This document shows positions 1 through 7,428 of a stretch of DNA of 14,169 nt, piece by piece (position 1 is the stretch's first letter; every line of letters begins with the position of its first letter). The DNA is from Lachnospiraceae bacterium (GTDB lineage: Bacteria > Bacillota > Clostridia > Lachnospirales > Lachnospiraceae), in assembly GCA_900772675.1 (NCBI GenBank), contig CAAGRM010000083.1, positions 1-14,169 on the forward strand, in the 5' to 3' direction. Below the pieces are notes generated by a model. It was not told the DNA's origin, ran no database searches, and saw only the letters and a list, made by a program, of their open reading frames with translations. A program made the translations under genes and the position numbers.

Positions 1-356
1 ATGGCTGCAAACGGTTCCTTGCCATCAATCCAGCGACGCCGGTCGGGCAGATAGAGGAGGTTCTCGATTATATTGACGGTGTAAATCTTCTGATGGTCAA
101 TCCGGGCTTTGCCGGACAGAAAATTGTGCAAAGTACGCTGCGCAAGGCGGAAAAACTGCAGAAATTTCTGCAGGAAATGCACCGGGAGGACATTATTTTA
201 GAGGTGGATGGAAATATTACGAAAGAACACGGTGCAACGCTGCGTTCATGCGGAGCCAGTATTTTTGTGGCGGGAACCTCGAGTATTTTCTGCACCGATG
301 TATCACATTTCGGAGAGAAAATCCGGGAATTCCGGAAAGCAGTGGAAGAAAGATAA
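1..356 (+). CDS. Ribulose-phosphate 3-epimerase family protein, C-terminal part (5' end outside window)
   Basis: A TIM-barrel pentose-phosphate epimerase of the Rpe family, which interconverts D-ribulose 5-phosphate and D-xylulose 5-phosphate or, in AlsE-like members, a hexulose 6-phosphate. The reading frame is open from base 3 to the TAA at 354-356, giving about 117 residues, roughly the C-terminal half of a typical 215-230 residue enzyme. Visible family signatures are INPATPV near the start, the phosphate-loop motif VNPGFAGQ, and EVDGNI, the counterpart of the usual VDGGI whose Asp is catalytic. A later GASIFVAGTSSIF segment matches the second phosphate-binding strand. The substitutions VNPGFAGQ for VNPGFGGQ and VDGNI for VDGGI hint at a specialised paralogue rather than the housekeeping enzyme, so no gene symbol is given. 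The internal ATG at 93 is not the start, because homology continues upstream to the window edge. Confidence 0.85.
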   Translation, partial: GCKRFLAINPATPVGQIEEVLDYIDGVNLLMVNPGFAGQKIVQSTLRKAEKLQKFLQEMHREDIILEVDGNITKEHGATLRSCGASIFVAGTSSIFCTDVSHFGEKIREFRKAVEER

Positions 357-431
357 GTACCGTTTGGCAAAGACGCACGGTTTGAAAAAAGGGCGAATAC
401 TGTAAAGTGAGCAAAGGATGGAGCGTGTCAT

Positions 432-1001
432 ATGTTAGAATTGCTTCTGCTTACAGCGGCGCTCTCAACCGATAACTTTGCAGTAAGCATCGGATATGGA
501 AGCAGCAATACGAGAATCTCATCCGGCATGACCGTTTTGCTGAATGTGTTCTGCAGTGCTGCCCTTGTTGCATCCGCACAGTTTGGAAAAAGTTTTCTGC
601 AATTCGCAGAACCGGAATGGGGAACCAGGGTGTGTGCGGGCTGCTTTTTTCTTATGGGGAGCCTCCAGATGTTGCGTGAGCTGAAAAAACGCCGGAGAAA
701 AAAACAGGGAAGAAAAGAAGAATCTAAGGGACACCGGGGAAAACAGATTTCCGCGCTGGAATTTGGACTGCTTGCGGTTTCCATGTCCGTGGATGGAGTC
801 GTCTCCGGAATTTTCATCCTGGATCTTCCTGTGACGGGAGGACAGATCTTTTTCACCTCATTTGCCGTTGGAATGACGGCAATGTATGCAGGATATGCCA
901 TCGGGAAAAGAACGGGGCGGAAAAACGGCGGAAACGGATCTGTGATGGGGGGACTCCTGTTCTATCTGCTGGCAGTTTTGAAGCTCAAAGGCCAAAATTG
1001 A
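432..1001 (+). CDS. MntP/YtaF-family membrane protein
   Basis: A 189-residue integral membrane protein with six predicted helices (about residues 1-20, 33-50, 64-82, 108-130, 136-158, 168-186) and a very basic cytoplasmic loop at 83-106. The two halves are related: each begins with a small-residue helix carrying an Asp (STDNFAVS around D14, SVDGVVSG around D121). This is the internal duplication of the MntP superfamily. MntP itself is a manganese exporter; YtaF is a sporulation-associated member of clostridia and bacilli. The opening LTAALSTDNFAVSIGYG most resembles YtaF-type proteins. The start at 432 has a GGATGGAG-like ribosome site a few bases upstream. Its stop codon (999-1001) overlaps the -35 box of the promoter for the downstream polysaccharide operon, so it probably belongs to a separate upstream unit. 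Family membership is fairly secure; the transported ion and any sporulation role are not shown by the sequence. Confidence 0.75.
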   Translation: MLELLLLTAALSTDNFAVSIGYGSSNTRISSGMTVLLNVFCSAALVASAQFGKSFLQFAEPEWGTRVCAGCFFLMGSLQMLRELKKRRRKKQGRKEESKGHRGKQISALEFGLLAVSMSVDGVVSGIFILDLPVTGGQIFFTSFAVGMTAMYAGYAIGKRTGRKNGGNGSVMGGLLFYLLAVLKLKGQN

Positions 1002-1026
1002 CAAGACAGACCAAGTATGCTATAAA
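998..1026 (+). promoter_or_regulatory. Strong sigma-A promoter, extended -10, for the glycan operon
   Basis: TTGACA at 998-1003 and TATAAA at 1021-1026 are separated by exactly 17 bases, and TGC directly precedes the -10 box (TG at 1018-1019), making it an extended -10 promoter. The -35 box overlaps the stop codon of the upstream membrane-protein gene. Transcription would start near 1033 and leave a leader of about 108 nt before the first glycosyltransferase start at 1141. Boxes and spacing are read directly; activity is inferred. Confidence 0.75.
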
Positions 1027-1037
1027 AAGAGAAGGTT

Positions 1038-1114
1038 TGCTGCCGTGATCTTCGGAATGACCCGAAAAAGCCCCAGGGGCAGGATTTTTCCTGTGATGCG
1101 ATCACGATACAGCA
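1038..1114 (+). promoter_or_regulatory. Foldable 5' leader of the glycan operon (multi-branch junction, possible attenuator)
   Basis: Between promoter and first gene the transcript can fold into a closed multi-helix element. The outer helix pairs CGTGATC (1044-1050) with GATCACG (1100-1106), extended across a small internal loop by TGCTG (1038-1042) with CAGCA (1110-1114). It encloses three short hairpins: TTCGG (1051-1055) with CCGAA (1062-1066), GCCC (1070-1073) with GGGC (1077-1080), and AGGA (1081-1084) with TCCT (1089-1092). A competing hairpin is possible, GTGAT (1093-1097) with ATCAC (1101-1105), which would use the same 3' strand as the outer helix. The GC stem at 1070-1080 is followed four bases later by T5, a weak terminator-like arrangement. 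I match it to no known riboswitch; the inner stems are short and chance pairing cannot be excluded without comparative data. Confidence 0.4.
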
Positions 1115-1140
1115 TATGATAAGGTAAGAGAGGAAAATAC

Positions 1141-1905
1141 ATGATTTCAGTAGTAATCCCGTCGTACAACGGTGCCAAAACACTGTTTCAGGCAATCGAT
1201 TCGGTTCTTTGCCAGACAACAAAAACACCGCTGGAAATCCTGGTGATTGATGATAATTCCACGGACGATACCATGGAAAGAATGGGGTGTTACGGAGAAA
1301 ATGACCGGGTACGGTATATCCGGAATGAGACAAATAAAGGAGCGTCCGCATCCAGAAACCGTGGCGTACAGCTTGCAAAGGGCGATTACGTTGCTTTTCT
1401 GGATGCGGATGATTACTGGGATCCAAAAAAGCTGGAAAAGCAGGAAAAAGCACTTGCAAAAACAGGTGATGTACTCTGCTGTACAGGCCGGGAGCTGATT
1501 TATGAACAGGAACCGGGAAAGCAGAAAATCTTTTCTGTCCCGGAGCGGATCACCTATCCCATGCTTCTTCGCGGCAATGTGATCGGTTGTTCGTCGGTTC
1601 TTGCAAAACGCAGTGTTCTGATGGAGTTCCCAATGGAAAAAGACGAATGCCACGAAGACTACCTGGACTGGCTGCGGATTCTGAAGAAATACAAAACGGC
1701 CTGCGGCGTGGATGAGCCCTTACTCAAATACCGGCTGTCCAGTACCGGAAAATCAGGCAGTAAACTGCATTCTGCGGGAATGACTTACCGGGTGTACCGC
1801 GAGCTTGGAATGGGAGTGTTCCGCTCTCTGTGCTGCTTTGCGTGCTATGCTGTAAATGGCGTGCGAAAGTATTACGGTAGGGGCAAAAAGAGAGGAAGAG
1901 TTTGA
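1141..1905 (+). CDS. Glycosyltransferase family 2 (GT-A fold)
   Basis: A 254-residue cytoplasmic or membrane-associated glycosyltransferase that would transfer a sugar from a nucleotide donor to a lipid-linked acceptor. The N-terminal GT-A domain is typical: MISVVIPSYNGAKTL at the start, the nucleotide-binding DDNS (37-40), NKGASASRNRG (65-75) and the metal-binding DADD (88-91) followed by YWDPKKL. An acidic motif HEDYLDW (171-177) sits where GT2 enzymes place the catalytic-base region. The C-terminal tail is short, basic and Cys/Tyr rich (about 225-254), possibly contacting the membrane. The ATG at 1141 has a GAGAGGA ribosome site just upstream. It is the first gene of the operon and its TGA overlaps the next start (TGATG), implying translational coupling. 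Family assignment is secure; donor and acceptor cannot be read from the sequence. Confidence 0.9.
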   Translation: MISVVIPSYNGAKTLFQAIDSVLCQTTKTPLEILVIDDNSTDDTMERMGCYGENDRVRYIRNETNKGASASRNRGVQLAKGDYVAFLDADDYWDPKKLEKQEKALAKTGDVLCCTGRELIYEQEPGKQKIFSVPERITYPMLLRGNVIGCSSVLAKRSVLMEFPMEKDECHEDYLDWLRILKKYKTACGVDEPLLKYRLSSTGKSGSKLHSAGMTYRVYRELGMGVFRSLCCFACYAVNGVRKYYGRGKKRGRV

Positions 1906-3302
1906 TGAACTATAAAAACAGAGAACAGTATAAACATCTGATGCGTGTCCTGGCAGTTGCAGGAATTGTGATTCTGGAATGCGCTGTTTTTTCTGCATTC
2001 TGGAACCGGTATTATGCGAGCCATCTGTGGCTGGAACCGTTCTGGGATAAGGGAAATCAGATTATCGTCGTGATCTACGGCATTTTTCTTCTGATCTTTA
2101 TGTACATTTACGGTGGCATGAAGATCGGTTATATGAAGGGAAGCAGCATCATCTATTCCCAGATGATGCCGGCTTTCTGTGCCAATGCACTGATGTATCT
2201 GCAGATCCTCCTGCTGTGGCGCCATCTGCCGTATATTCTGCCGATGGTTGGCATGACACTCGTGGATTTTACACTGGCAGGTATCGTATCCTGGCTCTTT
2301 GAGAAGACATTTGCACACCTTTTCCCACCGAGAAAGGTACTCCTGATTTATGGGGAGTATCCGATGGAGAGTCTGGAGCGGAAGATGAATCAGCGGCCGG
2401 ATAAATATATTGTGGCGCATAAGGTGAGTGCAGAGGTGGGAGAAAAAGAGCTCTGTCATCAGATTTCCATGTATGGCCAGGAGGGCGTTATTTTAGGTGA
2501 TCTCCATTCAGAATTGCGCAATCGTCTGCTGAAATACTGTTATGCGAGAGAAATCCGTGTTTATCTGACACCAAAGCTTTCCGATATCATGATACGAAAA
2601 GCAGAGGCCCTTCATATTTTTGACACACCGCTTCTGCTGGCACGAAACAGCGGTCTTTCCTTTGACCAGAGATTCTGCAAGCGCCTTCTGGATCTGATGG
2701 TATCGACCATTTTGCTTGTGATCACATCACCGATTATGCTGATTGCGGCACTTGTCATCAAACTGTATGATCATGGCCCGGTGTTCTTTAAACAGAAACG
2801 TCTTACGATTGGTGGGAAGGAATTCTATGTGTATAAATTCCGCAGTATGATTGTAGATGCAGAAAAAGACGGTGTTGCGCGCCTTGCAACAAAAAATGAC
2901 AGCCGGATTACGCCCGTCGGAAAGGTGATCCGTGCAACGAGAATTGACGAGCTCCCGCAGCTTCTGAATATTTTCAAAGGTGATATGAGCGTGGTCGGAC
3001 CGCGTCCGGAACGGCCGGAGATTGCAAAGGAATATGAGGAGTCGATTCCGGAGTTTGCGTACCGTCTGAAGGTAAAGGCGGGTCTTACCGGTTACGCTCA
3101 GATTTACGGAAAATATAATACAACGGCATATGACAAGCTGAAGCTGGATCTGATGTACATAGAGAGTTATTCCCTTCTGGAGGATCTGAAACTGATTCTT
3201 GCGACCTTTAAGATTGTATTTACAAAAGAGAGTACCGAAGGTCTGGAGGAAGGGCAGACGATCAGTCTGAACGCAAAGGAAGAGGAGAAAAAAGATGTTT
3301 AA
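1905..3302 (+). CDS. Polyprenyl glycosylphosphotransferase (undecaprenyl-phosphate sugar-1-phosphate transferase, WbaP/CpsE-like)
   Basis: The initiating enzyme for the glycan: it would transfer a sugar 1-phosphate from a UDP-sugar to undecaprenyl phosphate at the membrane. The protein has 465 residues. Four N-terminal helices (about 14-33, 51-71, 84-105, 109-132) precede a soluble nucleotide-binding-like domain (145-240). Then follows the bacterial sugar transferase domain: KRLLDLMVS, a membrane segment (262-286), [34 protein letters not shown] with the catalytic Asp-Glu pair (348-349), [14 protein letters not shown] and the [16 protein letters not shown] block. This is the full-length CpsE/WbaP architecture, not the short PglC type. 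A TTG at 1902 in the same frame is an alternative start; the ATG at 1905 is preferred, with AGAGG about nine bases upstream and TGATG overlap with the previous gene. The C-terminus ends in an acidic/lysine tail. Galactose or glucose 1-phosphate are the usual substrates, but sugar specificity is unknown. Confidence 0.92.
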   Translation: MNYKNREQYKHLMRVLAVAGIVILECAVFSAFWNRYYASHLWLEPFWDKGNQIIVVIYGIFLLIFMYIYGGMKIGYMKGSSIIYSQMMPAFCANALMYLQILLLWRHLPYILPMVGMTLVDFTLAGIVSWLFEKTFAHLFPPRKVLLIYGEYPMESLERKMNQRPDKYIVAHKVSAEVGEKELCHQISMYGQEGVILGDLHSELRNRLLKYCYAREIRVYLTPKLSDIMIRKAEALHIFDTPLLLARNSGLSFDQRFCKRLLDLMVSTILLVITSPIMLIAALVIKLYDHGPVFFKQKRLTIGGKEFYVYKFRSMIVDAEKDGVARLATKNDSRITPVGKVIRATRIDELPQLLNIFKGDMSVVGPRPERPEIAKEYEESIPEFAYRLKVKAGLTGYAQIYGKYNTTAYDKLKLDLMYIESYSLLEDLKLILATFKIVFTKESTEGLEEGQTISLNAKEEEKKDV

Positions 3303-4179
3303 TACCGAGGATGAGGTTCTGCGCCGGCTGCAGGAAAAAAATCTGGAGATGGCCGTCATGTTTTACAAATGGTGTCAGAAAAACGATCTGACCTGCTATC
3401 TTTGCGGCGGCGGCTGTATCGGTGCGATCCGCCATGGAGGCTTTATCCCGTGGGACGATGATCTCGACTTTTTCATGCCGCGAAAGGATTATGAAAAATT
3501 TTTAAGGCTGTGGGATACACAAAAGGAGAGCAAGATCTACAAGCTCGAGTATCCGAAAGAGGGCTTCTGCAATGCACACACGTTTGCAAATATCCGTGAC
3601 AGCCGTACCACCCAGGTGAAAAAAGAGCAGGTCAATATGGATCTCTGCCATGGTGTCGCGCTTGACATTCTGCCTATCGAGGGTTACGCACCGGGAAAGC
3701 TTGCAAGAAAATGGCAGGTCATAGAAGGAAAAATTTTCCAGCTTTTCTGTACCCAGGTCATTCCGACCAGGGAGCGCCACGGTGCATTCATGCATTACCT
3801 GGGACGGGTTCTGCTGGCGCTTGCACCAACACAGAAGATGCGTTACCGGATCTGGAAACAGGCGGAAAACTATATTACAAAATTTGATATCGACAGTCCG
3901 AGGGTAGACGGTATCACAGAAATGTGTGCGCCGCAGGCGATTCTTCGGAAATACCCGAAAAAGATCTTTGCATCGGCGATCGAAGTGCCGTTTGAAAACG
4001 AGCGTCTGCCGATCCCGGTCGGATACGATACGTATCTTCGCATGGCGTTCGGCGACTACATGAAGCTGCCGCCCAAAGAACAGCAAAAAGGTCATCACGA
4101 TGCGGCATTTCTGGATCTCGATCATCCGTATGAGCAGTATAAGGGCATACATTACTGTTGCGGGAAACAAGCCAGGTAG
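3295..4179 (+). CDS. LicD-family phosphotransferase (first copy)
   Basis: A 294-residue member of the LicD (fukutin-related) nucleotidyltransferase-fold family. The best-known members transfer phosphocholine from CDP-choline to teichoic acid or glycan sugars; other members transfer other phospho-alcohols. The signature GAIRHGGFIPWDDDLDFF (43-60) contains the acidic cluster Asp54-Asp55-Asp56 and Asp58 expected to bind metal and nucleotide, preceded by YLCGGGC. Later family blocks are DLCHGVALDILPIEGY and, near the C-terminus, FGDYMKLPP followed by a His pair. No signal peptide or membrane helix is seen, so it should act on the cytoplasmic side on lipid-linked intermediates. Its ATG lies inside the preceding gene (8-base overlap), after GAGGAGA. 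A second LicD gene lies at 6390 in the same operon, as with licD1/licD2 in pneumococcus. The phosphocholine donor is a hypothesis, since licA, licB and licC are not in the window. Confidence 0.88.
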   Translation: MFNTEDEVLRRLQEKNLEMAVMFYKWCQKNDLTCYLCGGGCIGAIRHGGFIPWDDDLDFFMPRKDYEKFLRLWDTQKESKIYKLEYPKEGFCNAHTFANIRDSRTTQVKKEQVNMDLCHGVALDILPIEGYAPGKLARKWQVIEGKIFQLFCTQVIPTRERHGAFMHYLGRVLLALAPTQKMRYRIWKQAENYITKFDIDSPRVDGITEMCAPQAILRKYPKKIFASAIEVPFENERLPIPVGYDTYLRMAFGDYMKLPPKEQQKGHHDAAFLDLDHPYEQYKGIHYCCGKQAR

Positions 4180-4291
4180 CCATGCTTGCAGGAATCTTTG
4201 GCGACTTTTGTGAGCATCGGATGTTTTGCTGTTTGCAGCGAAATATTTGACCGCTGTGATAAGAAGAGTAGGAAAGAAAGAGGATAACAGG

Positions 4292-5272
4292 ATGCCGGAA
4301 ATTTCAATTATCACCCCGGTGTATCAGGCGGAAAAATTTTTAAAAAAATGTATAGATTCGATTCTTGTACAGTCTTTTTCTGACTGGGAGCTGCTTCTTA
4401 TCGATGATGGAAGCACAGACAAAAGCGGTGAAATCTGTCAGGCGTATGCACAAGCGGATCCGCGGGTTTGCTACCATAAAAAAAGCAACGGAGGAGTCAG
4501 CTCGGCGCGGAATCTGGGGGTGAAGCTGGCGAAAGGAAAGTATCTGACCTTTGTGGACAGTGACGATTTTGCAGCAGAAGACCTTCTGGAGACGCTGTAC
4601 CGTCTGGCAGAAAAATATGACGCGCAGATGAGCGTCTGCAGAGGATATGACCTCTATGAAGGAAGACCTCTGCCGGAGCTTGCGAAAAAAGGAACGGAAT
4701 TTGTAACAGACGGAGAGGAAGGCCTGCGGCGGGTGATGAAAGCGCGGGTGTTCGGTGTGATGCCGTGGGCAAAGCTGTACCGGCGGGAAATTTTCGAAGG
4801 AGTTGTTTACCCGGAAAAAACGATCGCTGAGGATGCATATGCGATTGTTCCGCTGATGGAACACTGCGAAAGAGTCGCATTTTCCACGGTACAGAAGTAT
4901 TATTACGTGCACCGGCGCGAGAGCCTTACGACAAGCGGTTTCCGCTGGTCGGATCTTGGGTCTGTGGAAGTCTGGGATCATAACCGCAGTGTTGTGGCGA
5001 AAAGTCATCCGGCGCTGAAAAAAGAAGCCGGTGTGCGTTGCTGCTGGGCCCGCTTTTTTGTATTGGATAAGCTGATGCTGCTGGATGGCATGGACAGAGA
5101 AGAAAAGGCACTTGCAAAGAAGCTTGCCAAAGAGCTTCGGTGCCATCCGCTTCTGGTGCTGGAGGGGGACCATTTCACGAATGGACGGAAAATGGCATAT
5201 CTGACCCTGTTTTTAGGAACCGGAATTTACAGGCAGTGTGTGCGGGCACTGTTCCGGAAGCGGAATCTGTAG
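4292..5272 (+). CDS. Glycosyltransferase family 2 (second copy)
   Basis: A 326-residue GT-A fold glycosyltransferase. Visible elements are ISIITPVYQAEKFLKKCIDS at the start, the nucleotide-binding DDGS (38-41), NGGVSSARNLG (66-76), the DSDD metal motif (89-92) and AEDAYAIVPL (179-188) carrying the probable catalytic acidic residues. The region after about 215 is a Trp/Arg-rich helical C-terminal part without a clear transmembrane segment. The frame is open upstream to a TTG at 4226, but the ATG at 4292 is chosen because GT2 homology begins at its second residue and GAGGA lies upstream at good spacing. The gene follows the first LicD after a 112-base gap in which I see no promoter or terminator, so it probably shares the operon transcript. 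It would add one of the sugars of the repeat unit; donor and linkage are unknown. Confidence 0.9.
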   Translation: MPEISIITPVYQAEKFLKKCIDSILVQSFSDWELLLIDDGSTDKSGEICQAYAQADPRVCYHKKSNGGVSSARNLGVKLAKGKYLTFVDSDDFAAEDLLETLYRLAEKYDAQMSVCRGYDLYEGRPLPELAKKGTEFVTDGEEGLRRVMKARVFGVMPWAKLYRREIFEGVVYPEKTIAEDAYAIVPLMEHCERVAFSTVQKYYYVHRRESLTTSGFRWSDLGSVEVWDHNRSVVAKSHPALKKEAGVRCCWARFFVLDKLMLLDGMDREEKALAKKLAKELRCHPLLVLEGDHFTNGRKMAYLTLFLGTGIYRQCVRALFRKRNL

Positions 5273-5294
5273 AGAAAATGGAAGGAAAATCAAT

Positions 5295-6359
5295 ATGAAA
5301 CTTTGTCTGATTACATATGACATGAACCTTGTAGGGGGGATTGAACAGGTAATTTCCACACTGAGCAGTCAGTTTGCAGGAAGCTTTGGCTGGAATATCG
5401 ATATTCTGTCTTTGAACTCCACAAAGCAGGATACGTTCTTTCCGCTCAGCGAGAAAGTGCGGATCCTTCATGGTAAGGCAAAGAATATCGAAGAAGGAAA
5501 GCAAGTGATGCGGACATATCTGCTTGGAGGAGAAAAAAAGTACGATGTGATTCTGACCTTCCATCTGTTTATCGGTGACGAGATGGCGCGGATTGCCGGG
5601 AAACTTCCAACGGGGACAAAATGGGTAGCAACGGAACATAATTCCGTGTCCTATTATACATGGAAGCGGAAACTGATCAATTACCTCGTTTACCGAAGAG
5701 CGGATGCGCTGGTGGTCTTGTCAGAAGTCAGCGCATCTTTTTATCGAAAAAAAGGTTTTCGTCATGTGACGGTGATCCCCAATGCTGTTTCCTTTGAAAC
5801 AGAAGAAGTAAGCCCGCTGGATCAAAAGCAGATGCTTGCTGTCGGAAGAATGGAGCCCGTGAAAGGGTATGAGAAGCTGATACAATCGTTTTTGCTTGCC
5901 GCAGAGCAGGAAAAAGCGTGGAAACTTCGAATGGTCGGAGATGGCTCTTTAAAAGAAAAGCTGGAGCAGCAGGCTGGCGGACTAAAAGCAAAAGACCGGA
6001 TTGAATTTCCGGGCTACCGGAAAAATATCCGGGATGAGCTCATGAAGAGTTCCCTGCTTGTCATCAGCTCGGAACATGAGTGTTTTCCTGTGATTGCCCT
6101 TGAAGCAATGGAATGCGGTGTCCCGATTCTCTCGTTTGCAATTCCGGAAATCTGTGAGATGGATGGAAACAGCGGGGCAATGGCGTTTGTGGAACAGGGA
6201 AATGTGGAAAAAATGGCAGAGAAAATGGTGGAACTGATGCAGAATCCGCATCTGCTTCAGGAGATGGGATGTGCGGCAAAAGCACGTGCCGCTGCATACC
6301 ATAGGGACGGAATCGGAGAACGCTGGAAGACGTTTCTGACGGAGCTTTGCAGCCGGTAA
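5295..6359 (+). CDS. Glycosyltransferase family 4 (GT-B fold)
   Basis: A 354-residue retaining GT4-type glycosyltransferase. The N-terminal Rossmann domain opens with MKLCLITYDMNLVGGIEQV, the glycine-rich acceptor-side loop of GT4 enzymes. The C-terminal donor domain shows AVGRMEPVKGYEKLI (182-196), MVGDGSLKEKLE (213-224), FPGYRKNI (238-245) and the EX7E motif Glu262 to Glu270 within ECFPVIALEAMECGVP, which contacts the nucleotide sugar. Length is normal and there are no membrane helices, so it should act on the inner face of the membrane on lipid-linked acceptors. The start at 5295 is chosen over an upstream in-frame start at 5238, which lies inside the previous gene, because homology starts here and GAAGGA sits eight bases upstream. 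The gap from the previous gene is 22 bases, consistent with one operon. Sugar specificity is not deducible. Confidence 0.92.
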   Translation: MKLCLITYDMNLVGGIEQVISTLSSQFAGSFGWNIDILSLNSTKQDTFFPLSEKVRILHGKAKNIEEGKQVMRTYLLGGEKKYDVILTFHLFIGDEMARIAGKLPTGTKWVATEHNSVSYYTWKRKLINYLVYRRADALVVLSEVSASFYRKKGFRHVTVIPNAVSFETEEVSPLDQKQMLAVGRMEPVKGYEKLIQSFLLAAEQEKAWKLRMVGDGSLKEKLEQQAGGLKAKDRIEFPGYRKNIRDELMKSSLLVISSEHECFPVIALEAMECGVPILSFAIPEICEMDGNSGAMAFVEQGNVEKMAEKMVELMQNPHLLQEMGCAAKARAAAYHRDGIGERWKTFLTELCSR

Positions 6360-6389
6360 AACCGGCAGGAAAAAGAAAGGTAGGACAGG

Positions 6390-7211
6390 ATGCAGGACGA
6401 TAAAATGCTGGTACAGGTCCAGAAAACGATAGAAGAAATGCTCACCGAGTTTGATTCCTACTGCAGAACGTATGGAATCCGGTATTACCTTTTTTATGGT
6501 TCTGCTCTCGGAGCCGTGCGCCACAGAGGATTTATCCCCTGGGACGATGATGCAGATCTGATTCTGTTTCGGGAAGATTTTGAGAAGCTGAAAAAAGTCT
6601 GGAAAGAGCATCCGATGGAGGGCTACTTTTTCCAGACAAGAGAGACAGACCCGGGTTATCCGCTGAAAACGCCGAAGCTTCGGAAAAACAAAACGGCGTA
6701 TGTGGAAACGCAGTTAAAGGACAAAAAGATGCATCACGGCCTGTTTGTAGACTTCTTTATCCTGGATGACTACGTGAAAAACCCGCTGCTGCGCAGGGTG
6801 ACGGAATGGATCACCATGTTTGATTTTAATGCAGTACGCCGGTATCAGCCTCAAAAGAGAGGGCGTTATCTCTATGCGGTGATGAATCGCCTGTTCCGGA
6901 ACGGACGCATTTACAGCTGGTGGTATCGTGCGGTTTATCCGAAACTGAAAAAAGACGAAACGATGTGCAGTGATATGAATTCATTTACCTTCAGCCATCG
7001 ATATGATTTCAAAAAGGAATGGTTTGGGGAACAAAAATATGTTCCGTTCGATGCTTGCCTCCTGCCGGTGCCGCAGAATACGGATGCTGTTCTGAAAGTG
7101 TGCTACGGCGATTATATGACGCCACCGCCGCCGGAGAAGAGAGTGTCGTATCATCATCCGTACTACTGTTCCTTTACGGAGGAATATCATCCGGAAAACA
7201 ATGGAAAATAG
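6390..7211 (+). CDS. LicD-family phosphotransferase (second copy)
   Basis: A 273-residue second LicD-family enzyme. The core signature is YLFYGSALGAVRHRGFIP followed by WDDDADLILF (residues about 33-60), with the acidic cluster Asp52-Asp53-Asp54 and Asp56. HHGLFVDFFILDDY and, near the C-terminus, YGDYMTPPPPEKR with nearby His residues match the remaining family blocks. It is clearly diverged from the first copy at 3295, so the two probably act at different positions or on different acceptors, as LicD1 and LicD2 do in pneumococcus. It follows the GT4 gene after 30 bases with AAGGTAGGA as ribosome site and is the last gene before the shared terminator at 7344-7396. No membrane segment or signal peptide is visible. 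The transferred group may be phosphocholine, an inference strengthened by the Pce-like esterase encoded next door, but other phospho-alcohols remain possible. Confidence 0.88.
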   Translation: MQDDKMLVQVQKTIEEMLTEFDSYCRTYGIRYYLFYGSALGAVRHRGFIPWDDDADLILFREDFEKLKKVWKEHPMEGYFFQTRETDPGYPLKTPKLRKNKTAYVETQLKDKKMHHGLFVDFFILDDYVKNPLLRRVTEWITMFDFNAVRRYQPQKRGRYLYAVMNRLFRNGRIYSWWYRAVYPKLKKDETMCSDMNSFTFSHRYDFKKEWFGEQKYVPFDACLLPVPQNTDAVLKVCYGDYMTPPPPEKRVSYHHPYYCSFTEEYHPENNGK

Positions 7212-7343
7212 TAACGATGCAGAGCCATGCGAAATGGAAGAAAAATCGTGAATTATGCTGGCATGAATGAGCGGTTTTTCTGGAACTTCATATAGCGAGA
7301 AGGGGATCTGAATCGTTACGGAAAAAATAAAGAAAAAATACAG
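7212..7343 (+). repeat. Intergenic gap with three tandem copies of an 11-base A-rich unit
   Basis: Between the stop of the second LicD gene and the terminator stem there is no open frame or promoter that I can support. From 7321 an 11-base unit, GAAAAAATAAA then GAAAAAATACA twice (7321-7331, 7332-7342, 7343-7353), is repeated in tandem. The third copy forms most of the 5' arm of the terminator hairpin. It looks like slippage duplication of the terminator arm. Confidence 0.6.
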
Positions 7344-7396
7344 AAAAAATACAGAAACGAGAGTATGGTATGTTCTACTCGTTTCTGTATTTTTTT
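7344..7396. terminator. Bidirectional intrinsic terminator between convergent genes
   Basis: An 18-base perfect inverted repeat, arms 7344-7361 and 7378-7395, encloses a 16-base loop. The core pairs CAGAAACGAG with CTCGTTTCTG, flanked by A6 on the left and T6 or more on the right, so it provides a stem and U-tract on both strands. It lies 132 bases after the second LicD stop and 32 bases after the stop of the minus-strand esterase gene, so it would end both transcripts. Confidence 0.85.
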
Positions 7397-7428
7397 CTTT
7401 ATGTGGTAGTTTTCATGATCTGATATTT

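Noticed and set aside
1044..1106. tRNA-like appearance: 7-bp outer stem with three inner hairpins
   Set aside because: Only 63 bases, no T-loop consensus, no plausible anticodon loop, and the inner hairpins have the wrong lengths and spacing. Treated as a structured mRNA leader instead.
3502..4314. 270-codon open frame on the minus strand
   Set aside because: Antisense to the first LicD gene, with Cys/His/Phe-rich composition typical of a shadow frame and no family resemblance.
7321..7353. Tandem repeats as a possible CRISPR or regulatory iteron array
   Set aside because: Units are only 11 bases, directly abutting and without spacers, and are part of the terminator arm.
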